From assembly GCA_964058845.1 (NCBI GenBank), contig CAXKVR010000216.1, positions 1-64,000 of the forward strand: a DNA stretch of 64,000 nucleotides, written 5' to 3'. Made by a program: the position numbers and the translations under genes. The DNA is from Carex sylvatica (Eukaryota; Streptophyta; Magnoliopsida; Poales; Cyperaceae). Each line of letters starts with the position of its first letter. Position 1 is the stretch's first letter. This document shows positions 47,255 through 58,872 of this stretch, one piece after another. A model generated the notes under the pieces. The model was not told the origin of the DNA, did no database searches, and saw nothing but the letters and a program-made list of their open reading frames with translations.

Positions 47255-47475
47255 AAAGTGTAAGAGGGAGGGAGCTTATTGTATTTATCATTTCGAGGTG
47301 GGAGAGGGTGAGAGGTGGGAGAGGGAGGGAGCATATCGATGGAAAAATGAAGGCGGAGGTGGAAGAGAAAGGTGGAGGCGGAGGTGGGAGGCGGGGGTGT
47401 GAGGGGGAGGTAGGAGAAAGAGGTGGGAGAGGGAGATGGGAGAGGAAAATAGAAGTGGAAGAGAAAGGGAGAAAG
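47255..47475 (+). repeat. GA/GGTGGGAG-rich minisatellite
   Basis: Degenerate repeats of GGTGGGAGAGGGAGG and GGAGGTGGAAGAGAAAGG. Strong purine bias on the plus strand; runs of GG/GGG could support G-quadruplexes. ORFs here (Gly/Arg/Glu) are by-products of the repeat. Confidence 0.75.
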
Positions 47476-47617
47476 AGGAAAGAAATAAAGATTGTTAGAA
47501 ATGGTAGTTATAGTTAAAATAGAAAGTTAGTTAGTTGGGAGATAAATAGAGGATTGATAGGTGGGAAAATTTATATTACTCTTTTTTTTGTTACCTCTCT
47601 TTTTAGAGGGTTTTTTT

Positions 47618-47890
47618 TTAAGAAGAAATTTCATGTACCCCTCCAAAACTTTGAAATTAAGTGTTCTCCCTCTAAAATTCATAACATCATATTTACTCTT
47701 CTAAAGTTCAAAAACTCACAAATTTATCAATTTATTGATTTTACTTATAAAACTCATTTTAAATTTATAAATTATCCATTTTGCCCTTTTTTTCTATCTT
47801 TTCTTTTCCTCATCTCTCTTCGTTCCCATAGAAAGGGGTTGAGAGATTGATTAACTGGTGAGAGTGGCTCATGTGCTCATTAACTAGTGA
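47618..47890 (+). repeat. Arm of an inverted pair, left copy
   Basis: Contains ATTTCATGTACCCCTCCAAA, CTCTAAAATTCATAACATCA, AACTCACAAATTTATC, CATTTTGCCC and CTCTCTTCGTTCCCATAGAA. The complement of 55868-56133 has the same words in the same order. Its homology appears to resume after the LINE at 54093-54120 (TTGTTTGAAC ... CCGACAGCTC). Confidence 0.8.
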
Positions 47891-48153
47891 GAACAAGGCA
47901 TTACTTTTGATTTAGGGGCTCTTGGGCCGCCGCCTCAAGATATCTCTCGTGAATTCAAGATTCTAACCCAATGGGCTCTACCTTGCCCATCTCCTCTTTT
48001 CTCCTTGATATCCAACAGGCACTGGATTGCCTTGTGATCTCTCTCAATCACCAATAGTCATCACCCGTTAATCCGCTATCTTCACATCTGTCTTCTCTGT
48101 CGCTGCAGAGTGAGGCCCCACCACCGCCTCTCAATCCAATCCCATCGATTCTA

Positions 48154-50092
48154 ATGCCCTTTAAGCCAAGCAACCCGGTCCAGCGGCTTCCTGCTCTGAA
48201 TCCAGTCCCTCTACCCCCTCTTCCAGGATCATTTGTGCCTCTAGCTACACGCTCTTTCTCTGATATCATTCGTGACTCCATTCTATCACAACCCATCAAC
48301 CCGACTCGATATAGATCTAGTCGCATGCCACCCAAGAAACTCAAGAAATCAAATCAGGCTCAGTCGATAACCGCTCAATGAGCTGCTCAGACATTGCAAC
48401 GTCTCTGTACTGTCTCTCAACAAGGTGTTGTTTGTGTATTACCACTGTGGTGATCGAGGCCATCCTACTACTTCATATCGCAGCTCATTGGTTTGTTTTG
48501 GCTGTCGTAAAGTTGGCCATAGAGCTTCGGATTTCCCTACAATCACTAATCGTTGCCTTCAATCAACTCCATTATTACCTCCGATTCCTCCAGCACCTCC
48601 TCCAGCTCCCCCTTCTGACTTACCACCGTTGGCAATGCTCCCTCCACCCTCTCAGACTTGCCTTCTTGAGGCTAATACACTCCCAGTCGCCCGCTTTTAT
48701 GCTACTCCAGGAACGATTCACCTTCGCAACTCCTTATCGCAAGGTCTCGTCATTACTGACACAAGGTGTATGGGGGCGTCTTATATTCAGGCTCACTTAA
48801 CCCGTCTGTTCCCCTTATCTAACTGGACATGGCTGGCTCGAGAACTAGGCAATGATCGATACCTGGTGGCACCACCTGATGTTGCGTGGAGGGATCAACG
48901 TGTTCGTGAAAGCCCTTTAATGCTTGGTGACATCCCATTTTCGGTTCAGCTATACAACTTCTCTGAAATTAATGGAGGAGTTTGTCTTTGTGCCTATTGG
49001 GTTCAGGTCTTCGGGTATCCACATGATCTCTGGCGCGATCCTGAAATCTGACATCTTGCACGTGATTTGGGAGGGATTTATCTTGATTCTGATCCTCGAC
49101 CATTTGATTACCTTAGCATTATTGGCTTTCGCATTAAAATCGGAGTTCTAGACAAGGATGTGATTTCGGCTTGTAAGCATTTGCTTTTCACTGATGAGCA
49201 TGGTATAGGTTCAACATACACCATTCAGACATTTGTTGAAGATGCTCCCGATGAGTTGCCATGGGGTCAGATCTTCTTTACTAGGAAGCGCTCTCGATCT
49301 CCCTCTCCTTCAGTGCCTCATCCAACACCAACTCATCGTTTGATTCTACTCCCTCCACCATCTCTCCCCTTCTCTAATGCACTATCTGACACTGCTGGCC
49401 CTTACTCTACTCCCTTCATATCTCAGGCTCCACCTCTTTCATCAGCTGCACTGCCAACTTCTCAACCCTCAGTAATTTCTATCACTGCTGCTACTCAACC
49501 CATTTTACTTGTTCCTTCTACTGTCAATTTTCCTCCTCCAATACCTCCTGCTCCTCATGCACTTCCCAATCCTCTTCAACCTGAACCTAAAATTGTAGAA
49601 TTACTTTCTCTTGTCACTGCTCAGCCTGAAACTGACACTGCTCAGCCTGAAACTACCAATGCTCAGCCTGAAACTGCCAATGCTCCTCTTCCTGTTGATA
49701 CCCGTGGCAAGGGTAAGGGCAAGGCACTTCCCACTTCTGATGATTTGCGACACAAACTACGTTTCAAGTTGATGGATGAAGCTGATCAACATATGGGTGG
49801 TAAACCTGGTGGCAATGCAGGTAATGCTATCCTATCTCAGTTCCCCTATATTCATTTATCTGATGCTGAGATTATTAAGCTCTATGATATTAGTGGATTT
49901 CTATTGGGATCCTCTGATGAGGAGAAATTACTTGTTGTTCATAAACTTAAATCTTTGTCTATGTCTAGATTTCAGAATTCTTTTTCTGAGGTTATTTCTT
50001 CTAAGACAATTGTTCTTGCTGGTCCTATTTTAGATATTAGTACATTAATTTTTAATATTACTGCTGAGGATTATACATCTTCTAATGATTAG
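48154..50092 (+). pseudogene. LINE ORF1 (zinc-knuckle, gag-like), interrupted
   Basis: An N-terminal Pro-rich region (frame of 48154) runs to a TGA at 48379-48381. The reading resumes one frame over from about 48425 with two zinc-knuckle remnants: YHCGDRGHPTTSY, and CFGCRKVGHRASDF, where the last Cys is replaced. After an in-frame TGA at 49049-49051 the same frame continues with a stretch like plant LINE ORF1 (FGYPHDLWRDPEI before it, LDSDPRPFDYLSIIGFRIKI after it). A Pro/Ser-rich region with tandem AQPET units (about 49618-49680) and a basic GKGKGKA patch follow. Normal role: RNA-binding partner of the LINE RNP. Confidence 0.75.
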
Positions 50093-53000
50093 TATTTTTA
50101 ATTGGAATGAAAGAGGGTTGGGTTTAGCTTCTAAACATCATTTTCTCAAAGATCTGTTACTTAATAATCATATCGACATTGTGGGTGTTCAGAAAACTAA
50201 GAAAGATTTATTTACTACTATGACACTTAATGTTTTTAGTTCCTCTATTTCTCATTGGATATTTAAGTCCTCTTAAGAATCATCTGGTGGTCTTCTTTTA
50301 GGCATCAATGATACTAAATTCACTATTATCAACTCTTGGATTCAGGATTTTTCTATTATTGTTCACTTGCAAAATAAAATTTATTCTTTTGAGTGGCTTT
50401 TTACTGTGGTTTATGGTCATGTTCTTTCAGCTCAACGTAGTTCTTTTCTTACTGAACTTTGATCCATTCATACTTTAGGTCCATTATCTTGGTTACTTTG
50501 TGGTGATTTCAACCTCATTAGGTCTCGACAAGAACGCTAAGGTCCTTCCTATAATTACATTTTTAATAATAGATTTAATAACTTAATTTCTGATTTAGAC
50601 CTTATGGAATTGCCTATTCAAAACTGTAAGTTCACATGGGTACGCTCTATTTCTTCTTTCTCAAAAGCTTTACTTGATAGATTTTTTTGTACTAATTAAT
50701 GGTTTACTAAGTACTCTGCTTCCTTAGTTCGATCTTTACTAATGATATATTCTGATCATAGCCCTTTAATCCTCTCTACTGATTCCGTCATGTCTCACTG
50801 TACTTTTTCAATAAAATTTGACAAAACTTGGTTGTCTCAAGAAGGTTTCTCTGATTTGGTTATTACTTGGTTGTCTTCTTTTCAATTAGGTCCTAACTTG
50901 GGGTTATCTTGACAACTCAAATTATAATTTTTTAGAAAAAAGCTGAGAGGTTGGAATGCCAACCTTTAGGGGGGAAAGCGTCGGGCTAAGTCTTCTCTTA
51001 TTGAAAAATTGCTTCATATGAATCTTTGCATGAGTCTAATCTTTTTTCCCCTAATGATTTTGCTAATTGGCAATCTTGTCAGTCTTCTTTACATAAATTA
51101 TATCATGATGAGGAGATTTATTGGCATCAGCGATCTAGACTAAAATGGTTCATTGAGGGCGATCTAAACACTTAGCTTTTTCATGTTTCTGTAACAGCTA
51201 GAAAGAAGAAAATTTTTATTTACTATTTACAAATTAATGGCATTACAGTTTATGATCCATTAGTGCTTAAACAACATATTACTTCATATTATAAGGACTT
51301 ACTAGGTACTTGTTCTTCTAGATTTCTTTCTCTACAACCAGATTTATGGCCTGTATCTGAACAACTCACCTCTGCTCAATCATCCTCTTTAGAATTACCT
51401 TTCACATTGGAGGAAATTAAACATACGATTTTTTCTTGCAATCCCAATAAAACTCATGGACCTGATGGTCTTTCTTTTCTTTTTTATCAATTTTTTTTGG
51501 GATTTGGTACAATCTGGTGTTTTTAAACTATTTCTGGCTTTTTATGATAGGACCCTTGATATCTCTAAATTGAATTTAGCATCTATTTGCTTAATCCCTA
51601 AGAAATCTGATGCTGCTACTATTAAGAATTATAGACCTATTAGTCTAATTAATTGTAGTTTCAAGATGATTACTAAACTTCTAACTAGTAGGCTTTCTTT
51701 AGTTATGGATCCCCTTATTGATGACTCACAGGCGGCCTTTGTTAAATGACGGTTGATTGGGGATAACATTGTTTGTGCTCATAAAATTTTACACCAAGTT
51801 AGACATACTAAACAAAAGGGTATCTTACTTAAATTAGATTTTGAGATAGTGTTTGATAAGGTAAATTGGGAATTTTTGCTAGAAGTATTACATGCTAGGG
51901 GTTTTGCCTCATTGTTTATTAATTGGATTCATGATATCCTTCAAGGGGGTAGAACTTGTGTTACCTTTAATAGAGAACAAGGTGCTTATTTCTCCTGTAA
52001 GCAATGTCTTAGACAAGGAGATCCTATTTCTCCTCTTTTATTTGATTTAGTAGCTGATTCGTTAAACAAAATTCTTAGTAGAGCACAAAATAGTGGTTTA
52101 ATATTTGGTTTAGGTTCCTTTAATAATAATGAAAAGGTGTTGAATCTGCACTTTGCGGATGACACTATTTTATTCTTAGAAGTTGATTCTATGCAGTTAG
52201 AACGCTTAAAGTACCTATTATTAGGCTTTAAAATTGTCTCTGGTCTTAAGATTAACTTTGATAAAAGTGAATTGGTTGCTTTAAATATTAGTGATATCTT
52301 GCTACTTCTTTAGCTAGCCAATTAGGATGTAAATTGTCAACTCTACCCATTACATATTTAGGGGTCCATCTTCATTGGAAGAGATTACAGATTTCAGATT
52401 GGTCCCCTTTAGTAACTAAAATAAAATTAATTCAAAGTTACAAACTTGGAAAGGTTATTTACTATCGTTAGAATAGAGGGTAACTCTACTTAATTCGGTT
52501 ATTTCTTCAATACCACTCTATTGGCTATCTTTATATCACATGCCTGTTACAGTTAGATTACAAATTGATAGAATTAGAAAGAAATTTTTATGGTCTGGGG
52601 GGTTAGGTACTGTTGGTAAGAAGAAGTACCACCTTATTAAATGGTCCAATGTTTGTTTACCTAAAGATCAAGATGGTTTAGGGGAACTGAATTTGAATTA
52701 CATGAATATCGCCTTATTAGCTAAGTGGTACTTTTGTTTTAAAAATCCCACTGTCATCGATATATGAAAAAAAAAAATTAATTACTAAATATGGTGTCAC
52801 TGGTTTGCATATTCCTAGTTGTTCTTCCTTTTGATCGAGAGTGTTATCTCACTTACAAATTTATGAGTTAGGCATCAATCGAATTGTTGGTATGGTAGGG
52901 CTATCTTTTTTTGGTTAGATAGATGGTTAGGCGACTGTGCCTTGTATTGCATTTACCCTAATCTCTTTAGAATTGCTTCCAACCAAAAGCTTTTAGTTTC

Positions 53001-53905
53001 TAATGCTTTCTCTCACTCTAATATTGATATTCGTTTTACTAGACAACTAACAGGCATTTTTTTAACATAATGGATCCATCTCTCTAACTCTTTAGTTTAT
53101 AGCAATTTATTTACTGATCTAACCTCTTCTGATAAAATTTCTTGGCGATGGACTAATTATGGTTTATTCACTGTTCACTCTCTTTATCTGTGGTTGTCTT
53201 TTACTGGTATTTCAAATAAATCGTATTCTACTTTATGGCATTCAAAAATTTCACTAAAATATATATATATATATTTGGTTGCTTAGACAAGATAAAGTCC
53301 TCACTAAATGTAACTTAGCTAAAAGGGGATGGTAGGATAGTGTTAATTGTCATTTTTGTGGTGAACCCGAGACTGTTGACCATCTTTTTGTGACCTGCCC
53401 TTATATTTCTTTGCTTTGGTCATGGATAAGGAATTACAATAAGTTTCATTACAATTGTCGTACTATTTATGACTTGTGGCTTTTTGATAACTGAATTCCT
53501 TTAAAGGATTCATTACTTGTTGAATTAGTTAATGCTGCCACTTTATGGTTAGTGTGGCTTACCATAAATATAATCTATTTTCAACATGTACCAGTCCCTA
53601 ATGTTAGTTCTATAGGTTCCGCTATTATAGCTTTAACTTCTTATTGGTGTAAGGCGAAACTTGATGATTCATACTTTAAATTAACTCTCATTTTATCTAT
53701 GGATACAACTTATTTGAATCAGACAGGTCCTCTGATGATACTTTTGGATACAAGCACTCAAGAAAGGGGAAGCTCCATGGGGGATTCAGACAAGGACGCT
53801 TTTTTTGGTTTAGAGGAGCCGGACCTCTCTAACTATTTGCGCGTGATAAGGCTGAGAATGACTATTGATGGTCTTCTCAATGAATCTTCTAATGAAGTTT
53901 TCTAG
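50085..53905 (+). pseudogene. LINE ORF2 (endonuclease, reverse transcriptase, zf-RVT), dead
   Basis: The start FNWNERGLG matches the APE-type endonuclease opening, with Arg/Glu in place of the usual Cys. LCGDFNLIRSRQER and SDHSPLIL are later endonuclease motifs. RT motifs are KLDFEIVFDKVNW (51828-51866), CLRQGDPISPLLFD (52005-52046) and the catalytic-loop LHFADDTILFL (52147-52179). A Cys/His motif CHFCGEPETVDHLFVTCPY lies at 53349-53405. Stops at 50275, 50461, 50537, 50698, 51173 and others, plus frame changes near 51500 and 52310, abolish function. Confidence 0.8.
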
Positions 53906-54092
53906 TTCTATGAGTGTTGTGGTTCGAAGCATTCTATCTTAATTGCTTTAGTTGACTTAGCTGTTATTAATTGTATTTTGCCTTATTTTCAGTTTAGTTG
54001 TTATTGGTTTTGTATATTTTGGATTTTGTAAGAATTTGAACGTTTCGTAATGAAACAGGTGGTATTCTGACTTTTTCAAAAAAGAAAAAAAA

Positions 54093-54893
54093 ATTGTTTG
54101 AACTTTGAACCGACAGCTCTAGCATTGCTTCATGCTTGCAACACATCTCACACCTCTTTTGTGCTCTCAACCTTTGCCTCAACTACATCCTGGATGTGAT
54201 GCAGTCCTTCTCCTCTTATTTGCCTTATCTCAAGTTTAAGCTCAAATCACAACAAAATCAACATTTTTTTAAGAAGGGGATGGGTTATGCGAAGTATGTG
54301 TCACCTACGTCGCAAGGCAACCGAAACAACAAATCATATGTTTGCTCAATGTCAGTACACGAGGGGGGTCATACAGCAATAGCACGCTCAAGGACTGAAA
54401 CTTCTGACCTGTCGGTACTTCGCAAGGAACGAATACAGCTCTGCAATTTTAAGATCTGAGCATATGGTATTCAGGCTGTCAGTATGTTTCATTATTAGGA
54501 GAGAGCGATACCAACGAATATTTGCAGAAAAGGAAAAAAACATTGCAGCTGTTAGCGAGGGAAATAATGGAAGAGGTTCATAGCTGGTTTCAAACATAAA
54601 GAGAAGAAATAGCAAATCCTATCAAATGGGCAAGTAACAGTTCGGCATGAAACCATTTACCAGTAAACTACTGGAGCTACTGAAGATACTTTTCTGACAT
54701 TTTAGTTTTAATTGTCGTAATATTTTTTTTTTTCAATTTCTTTTCAGTTCAATAAAATCATGTAAACACCATGTAACCATGGCACTGGCACAACTTGTGT
54801 CAAGATAAATGAAATTTAAGAGCTTGACACTCACCTTTCTTTCCAAAAAAAAAAAATTACAACTGGTATTATTTACCATGTATAAAATAATAA
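54093..54893. other. Intergenic after the LINE
   Basis: The first about 30 bp look like the displaced continuation of the left inverted-repeat arm. The remainder has no recognised gene or repeat ends. Confidence 0.4.
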
Positions 54894-55322
54894 GAGGAGG
54901 GTTCAAATGCACCATTATTTTGGTGCTCCAATATGCTCCACATAGACTATATCCTTTATCTCTATTTTCAGAGTCCGAATAGTCAATCCGAACCGCTCAA
55001 CACGATCTTCATAATAAAATATGCTTGGAGACCAAATTTTATATTTTTTTAGAATTTTTTTATTATTTTTTTAGATAGGTATACAATATGACTTTATCGG
55101 ATGGTCCAGAATCTCCTTAAAAAAGTGATTTTGTATCTATCTTAAAAAATAGTAAAAAAAAAAATTTTAAAATATAAAATTTGGTCTCCAAGCATATTTT
55201 ATTATGAAGATCATATTGAGCTGTTCGGATCGACTATTCAGACTCTGAAAATGGAGATAAAGGATGTAGTCTATGTGGAGCATATTGGAGCACCAAAATA
55301 ATAGTGCATTTGAACCCTCCTC
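54894..55322. repeat. Fold-back element, family A, GAGGAGGGTTCAAATGCACC end
   Basis: Termini GAGGAGGGTTCAAATGCACC and GTGCATTTGAACCCTCCTC. The arms contain CCATTATTTTGGTGCTCCAA, TCCGAACCGCTCAACACGAT and CTTGGAGACCAAATTTTATA with the complements on the right. 429 bp, no ORF. Nearly the same ends as 61621-62026. Confidence 0.88.
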
Positions 55323-55867
55323 AAATAGTAAATATATGGAAACGTTCTTTAGTGAAGAACAAGTGTATATATATTTTTAGCAGTAGATTGAGAATTACTT
55401 CTTTGATGACGGGTTGGAGTTTAGCAGGTCCCAGATCTGCTCATTGTACACCTCAAAAACACTGACAAATTTTTTATAAGAAACTGTCTCTTTTCTCTCC
55501 TCAGTGCCCTCCATTGTAAGAAATTTTATATCATGAAATATTAAAAAAAATGATAACTGCTACGGTACTGTTACCTAATTGCGCAGAATGTACTTTAATG
55601 ACTTAGTATTTGTTAATGTTTACCTTTTTTTTTTTTCTAGGAATTCAAAGCTGACACATTTACTTCAAACGAAAAATAAGAATATAGTATGCGCCCAAAT
55701 TAATCTAATTATTAAAATTATGCCTTAATGAGCCATATCATGTAACGGAGAGACGGGAATGAAATGAAGAAATATTAAAAAGCAAACTGGAAAGCTAAAA
55801 ATTGGAAGCAAAATGCTAAAACTGATTGAATTAAAGAGCTAACAAATGTCGGTTCAAACAATGTCAA
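55323..55867. other. Intergenic, nothing recognised
   Basis: AT-rich. The last about 50 bp (TGTCGGTTCAAACAATGTCA) extend the inverted-repeat arm described next. Confidence 0.4.
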
Positions 55868-56133
55868 TGAGCATAGCGGTCACCCTCACTGGTTAATCAA
55901 TCTCCCAATCCCCCTTTCTCTGGGAACGAAGAGAGAAGATGAAAATAAAATATTGAGAAAGGGTAAAATGGGTAATTTATAATTTTAAAATGAGTTCTAG
56001 TATGAAAATCTATAAATTGGATAAATTTGTGAGGTTTTGAACTTTAAAGGGTAAATATGATATTATGAATTTTAGAGGGGGAAATAAGTAATTTCAAGGT
56101 TTTGGAGGGGGATATATGAAATTCTCCCTTTTT
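55868..56133 (-). repeat. Arm of an inverted pair, right copy
   Basis: Its complement reads AATTTCATATATCCCCCTCC, AAAACCTTGAAATTAC, CTCTAAAATTCATAATATCA, CCTCACAAATTTATCC and CTCTCTTCGTTCCCAGAGAA. This matches 47618-47890 in order, some 8 kb away and in opposite orientation. TTTTTAGAGGGTTT just left of the left arm and TTTTTAGAGTGTTT just right of the right arm might be a target duplication of one large element, but this is weak. Confidence 0.78.
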
Positions 56134-56838
56134 TTAATTATATTTTTAGAGTGTTTGTTCGACACAAACAAATTGCGGTGGAATAGAGAAAAAATGTAGA
56201 GTTGTAATAAAATAGTAGTTGGATCAGAGGTGGATGCAGAATTTCTGTCAAAAGAAACAAAAATTAAATTTAAATAACTTATTGAGTTCAAACTCACTAG
56301 TTAATCAGATACTATATATATAAAAAATCAACAAGATAAAACTCAAATTTATCCCAATTCAAGAAATTTTAATAAATTAAAGTTCAAGAAATATATATTA
56401 CATACCCAAATTTATGACCTTAGAATGTGTAATTGATGCTTGCTTATCTACAATTGATGTATTTATAACCTTGTTTTAAAAAAGAGAAAAAAGAAGATGA
56501 TGGCTTTTGATAATACTTCACGATTTGTTGAAAAAAAAAATGTTTAGCTCTCCGTCAAATATATACGGATGCAAATACTCTTTTGTTTTTGTTTTTTTGG
56601 GCTAAAAGACTGTAGACATTATATTATTCAGAGAAAAATATTACAATCAAAGTTATACATACTAATAGCAAATTAGAAACAAGAATAAAACACAGTTACA
56701 TATAGTAATACTAAAGCAAATAACTGTGATATGTCATTGTGTATAAACAGTGTGGCTTATGAGTGCAAGAGCGAATTCGAGCAAAAAAAAACAAATTAAG
56801 CAGCCTTCGAAATTAAAACTCTCAATGTCTGATAACAA
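56134..56838. other. Intergenic, AT-rich
   Basis: No gene. The words TCAATGTCTGATAACAATG at 56823-56841 resemble a degenerate complement of the TGGTATCAGA primer site, immediately before TGTATTGTAAGAAAATAG. A retroelement boundary there is possible but unproven. Confidence 0.35.
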
Positions 56839-56954
56839 TGTATTGTAAGAAAATAGTAATTGCGTGGCCCAAAAAAAAATTTTAAATGGGCTGATTATGA
56901 GGCATAATTAAATGACCTGATATAAATGGCGCTATTATATAAATTAATTGATCT

Positions 56955-57370
56955 GTCTAAGGGTGCGTTAATTATCCATCCTTTAGTTTATGAAAGGGTG
57001 CATCTTATACAGACCATTATTATCCACATAATAACGGATGCTGGTGCATTGACCAAAGCCTTGGTTAAAGAGTGCTTAATTAAATATGCATAATAACAAA
57101 TGATAATAGGTGCGCTGTTAAAAGAAGCATTGATTAATATATGCTTAATACAAAGGCGCATATTATCTGATGCATAATTGTTAACAGATGTTATTATCCA
57201 AGCTATTAAAGGGTGCTTAAGAGGTGCGCTAGATTCAATGCACTGATTTAAAAGATGCGCTATTATTATTCCAAAGGGTGCATATCTGTACAGATGCATA
57301 TGGCGCTATTTGTTAACAGGTGCATTGATCAAATAAGAGATGCGTTGATAGACCAATTAAAGGGTGCGAA
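56955..57370 (+). repeat. Degenerate AAAGGGTGC / GGTGCG / GATGC motif array
   Basis: About 18 occurrences of a purine-rich word ending in TGC, spaced about 15-40 bp. They include AAGGGTGCG (56960), AAAGGGTGCAT (56994), ATAGGTGCGCT, AAAGGGTGCTT (57207), AGAGGTGCGCT, AAAGGGTGCAT (57283), ACAGGTGCATT and AAAGGGTGCG (57360). All are on one strand, ending about 30 bp before a TATA box. Confidence 0.7.
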
Positions 57371-57394
57371 TGTACTGTGCCATTTCTTCTCCCC

Positions 57395-57403
57395 TATAAA
57401 TAT
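57395..57403 (+). promoter_or_regulatory. TATA box candidate
   Basis: CCCCTATAAATATTGC is a strong plant TATA match in GC-flanked context, directly downstream of the GGTGC array. A transcription start would be expected about 30 bp later, near 57430. Confidence 0.5.
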
Positions 57404-57800
57404 TGCTTTAATGACAGGCAATCAAAAAAAAAAAAAAAAAAATGGAATTCTAATAGTAAGGTTGATCCTCTCTTCATCGATATTTCATAAAGAATAAGTT
57501 GTCATTGCTTAGAAAGAGAAAGAGGAGAGAAATCGCTTTACGGTTCTTCTGACGGTTTGCGAAGAACGTTTCAAGTATTATTCTACAGATTACTATGGAT
57601 AAAGGTATGTAATCTATTTGATCAATTTACACGTGGAGACTTTGATTTCTAAGATCTTTGATTTGCTTTTGATGATTTTTAATTCCGCTATCGAAACTTT
57701 AAAGATGATTAGTTGTACTAATGATAATGATTGTGTGTAAGTAGTTGAGCACGATAACATCTACTTACATGTATTGGATACTTGATCAAGGATGTAACAA

Positions 57801-58176
57801 GACATGTCAGATGACCCGGATTAAGATTTGACAAAAAATTGAGCCTACAACTTGGCACAAAAGATCAACTCTATTGGGCTCATTAAAATTAAGAATTGAG
57901 AACTTGGAAGATGAGTATAACATTCTCAAATGCAAACAAGCTCTTTAGCAAAAAGTTAACAATATTTGTCAGTCATTATAATTTGATTTATTATATTTGC
58001 TAGAAAAGTAAGATACATTGATTCAATTCAACTTTCTCATATTATCCTTGTTTCTCAATTACTCTTTTTGTTTTTTTGAGAAACTTGACCGGGGGTCCGG
58101 GTCCGGGGCTACGGATGCAAGTACTCAAATATAAAAATGCGCCAGGGCACAACCTTTAAGACTATCCAATTATCAT
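57801..58176. other. Intergenic, nothing recognised
   Basis: No complete ORF. A stretch at about 57840-57950 could be a heavily mutated retroelement reading frame, but I see no motif. Confidence 0.3.
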
Positions 58177-58385
58177 GGGAATAAATCTGCTGTGATCAGA
58201 ATTAGATGAACAGTACTATGAAATTTCTGTTTTTTTAAATCCAACCGTTCAATTTTTTTTGTGCACGCATCTCCAAATAGCTAGTTTTTGTCCACGTATC
58301 TCAAAACAAATTGACAGTTAGATTTGAAAAAACAGAGATTTCAGGATACTGTTCATTTAATTCGGATCGCAGCAGATTTATTCCC
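58177..58385. repeat. Fold-back MITE, about 210 bp
   Basis: Ends GGGAATAAATCTGCTGTGAT and GATCGCAGCAGATTTATTCCC. The arms go on through ATGAACAGTACTATGAAATT and TTTCAGGATACTGTTCAT. A short loop contains CACGCATCTCCAAATAGC and CCACGTATCTC. Confidence 0.82.
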
Positions 58386-58872
58386 AATACATGTGCAGTT
58401 CAAAGAGATTTTAAATTCGAATTTTTAATATATACTATATTGAAATTTAACCTGAGAAGATGCGTGCACTTACGAACTTAACTTCGATTTTTTTTTTCAA
58501 AAAAACAAAAAGAATACTCTCGCGTTCCTCAAATTTACTCGCTCATATGTGGGTCCTGTGCGTTTGGGATGTAAGAAGGTTATATTATGATTGGATACGT
58601 TATGCCACGGTATATGTGTCAGTTATGTATTATATCGTATCGTGATTATTTATTGAAAAATTAGCACAATACGTAATTACATAAGTCACGTGTAATCAGA
58701 ACCGTTAGATCATAATCGAATATTGAATGTTGAGCAAACTCTCTTAAATTACAAAAAAATAATTAAATATAATAAAATATGACAAACGTGAATTGTCCGG
58801 TATACTGGAATTGTCTGTTATTTAAACTCGTGTATATCTTCATTATTATATTAAGTACGTAGATGTTTTGAT
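58386..58872. other. Intergenic, nothing recognised
   Basis: AT-rich with short chance ORFs. The last nine bases are the left target duplication of the next element. Confidence 0.4.

Larger units (their letters stand above)
47900..54092 (+). mobile_element. Decayed L1-type LINE retrotransposon
   Basis: About 6.2 kb with ORF1, ORF2 and a 3' A-rich tail (54077-54092) in the normal L1 order. ORF2 starts within the ORF1 stop (ATGATTAG at 50085). ORF1 is broken by one stop and one shift near 48379-48425 plus a stop at 49049-49051. ORF2 carries many stops and shifts. So the copy is non-functional. It sits inside one arm of the inverted repeat pair. The 5' boundary and target duplication are not exact. 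Confidence 0.85.
56839..57800 (+). other. Possible LTR or retroelement promoter region
   Basis: Begins TGTATTGTAAGAAAATAG. A U3-like stretch with many GGTGC words (56955-57370) is followed by a TATA box (57395), then a transcript-like purine-rich segment. ATGGATAAAGGTATG, a plausible splice donor after a short leader, is at about 57595, and AATTCCGCTATCG, a phrase typical of plant copia LTR U5, is at about 57681. No matching second LTR is in the window. It could instead be a host promoter or another retroelement's promoter. Confidence 0.4.

Noticed and set aside
47028..47517. Two overlapping plus-strand ORFs rich in Gly, Arg and Glu
   Set aside because: Produced by the GGTGGGAGAG minisatellite; the reading frames are repeat artefacts.
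48048..48344. 98-codon minus-strand ORF within the LINE
   Set aside because: Antisense shadow of the Pro-rich ORF1 N-terminus.
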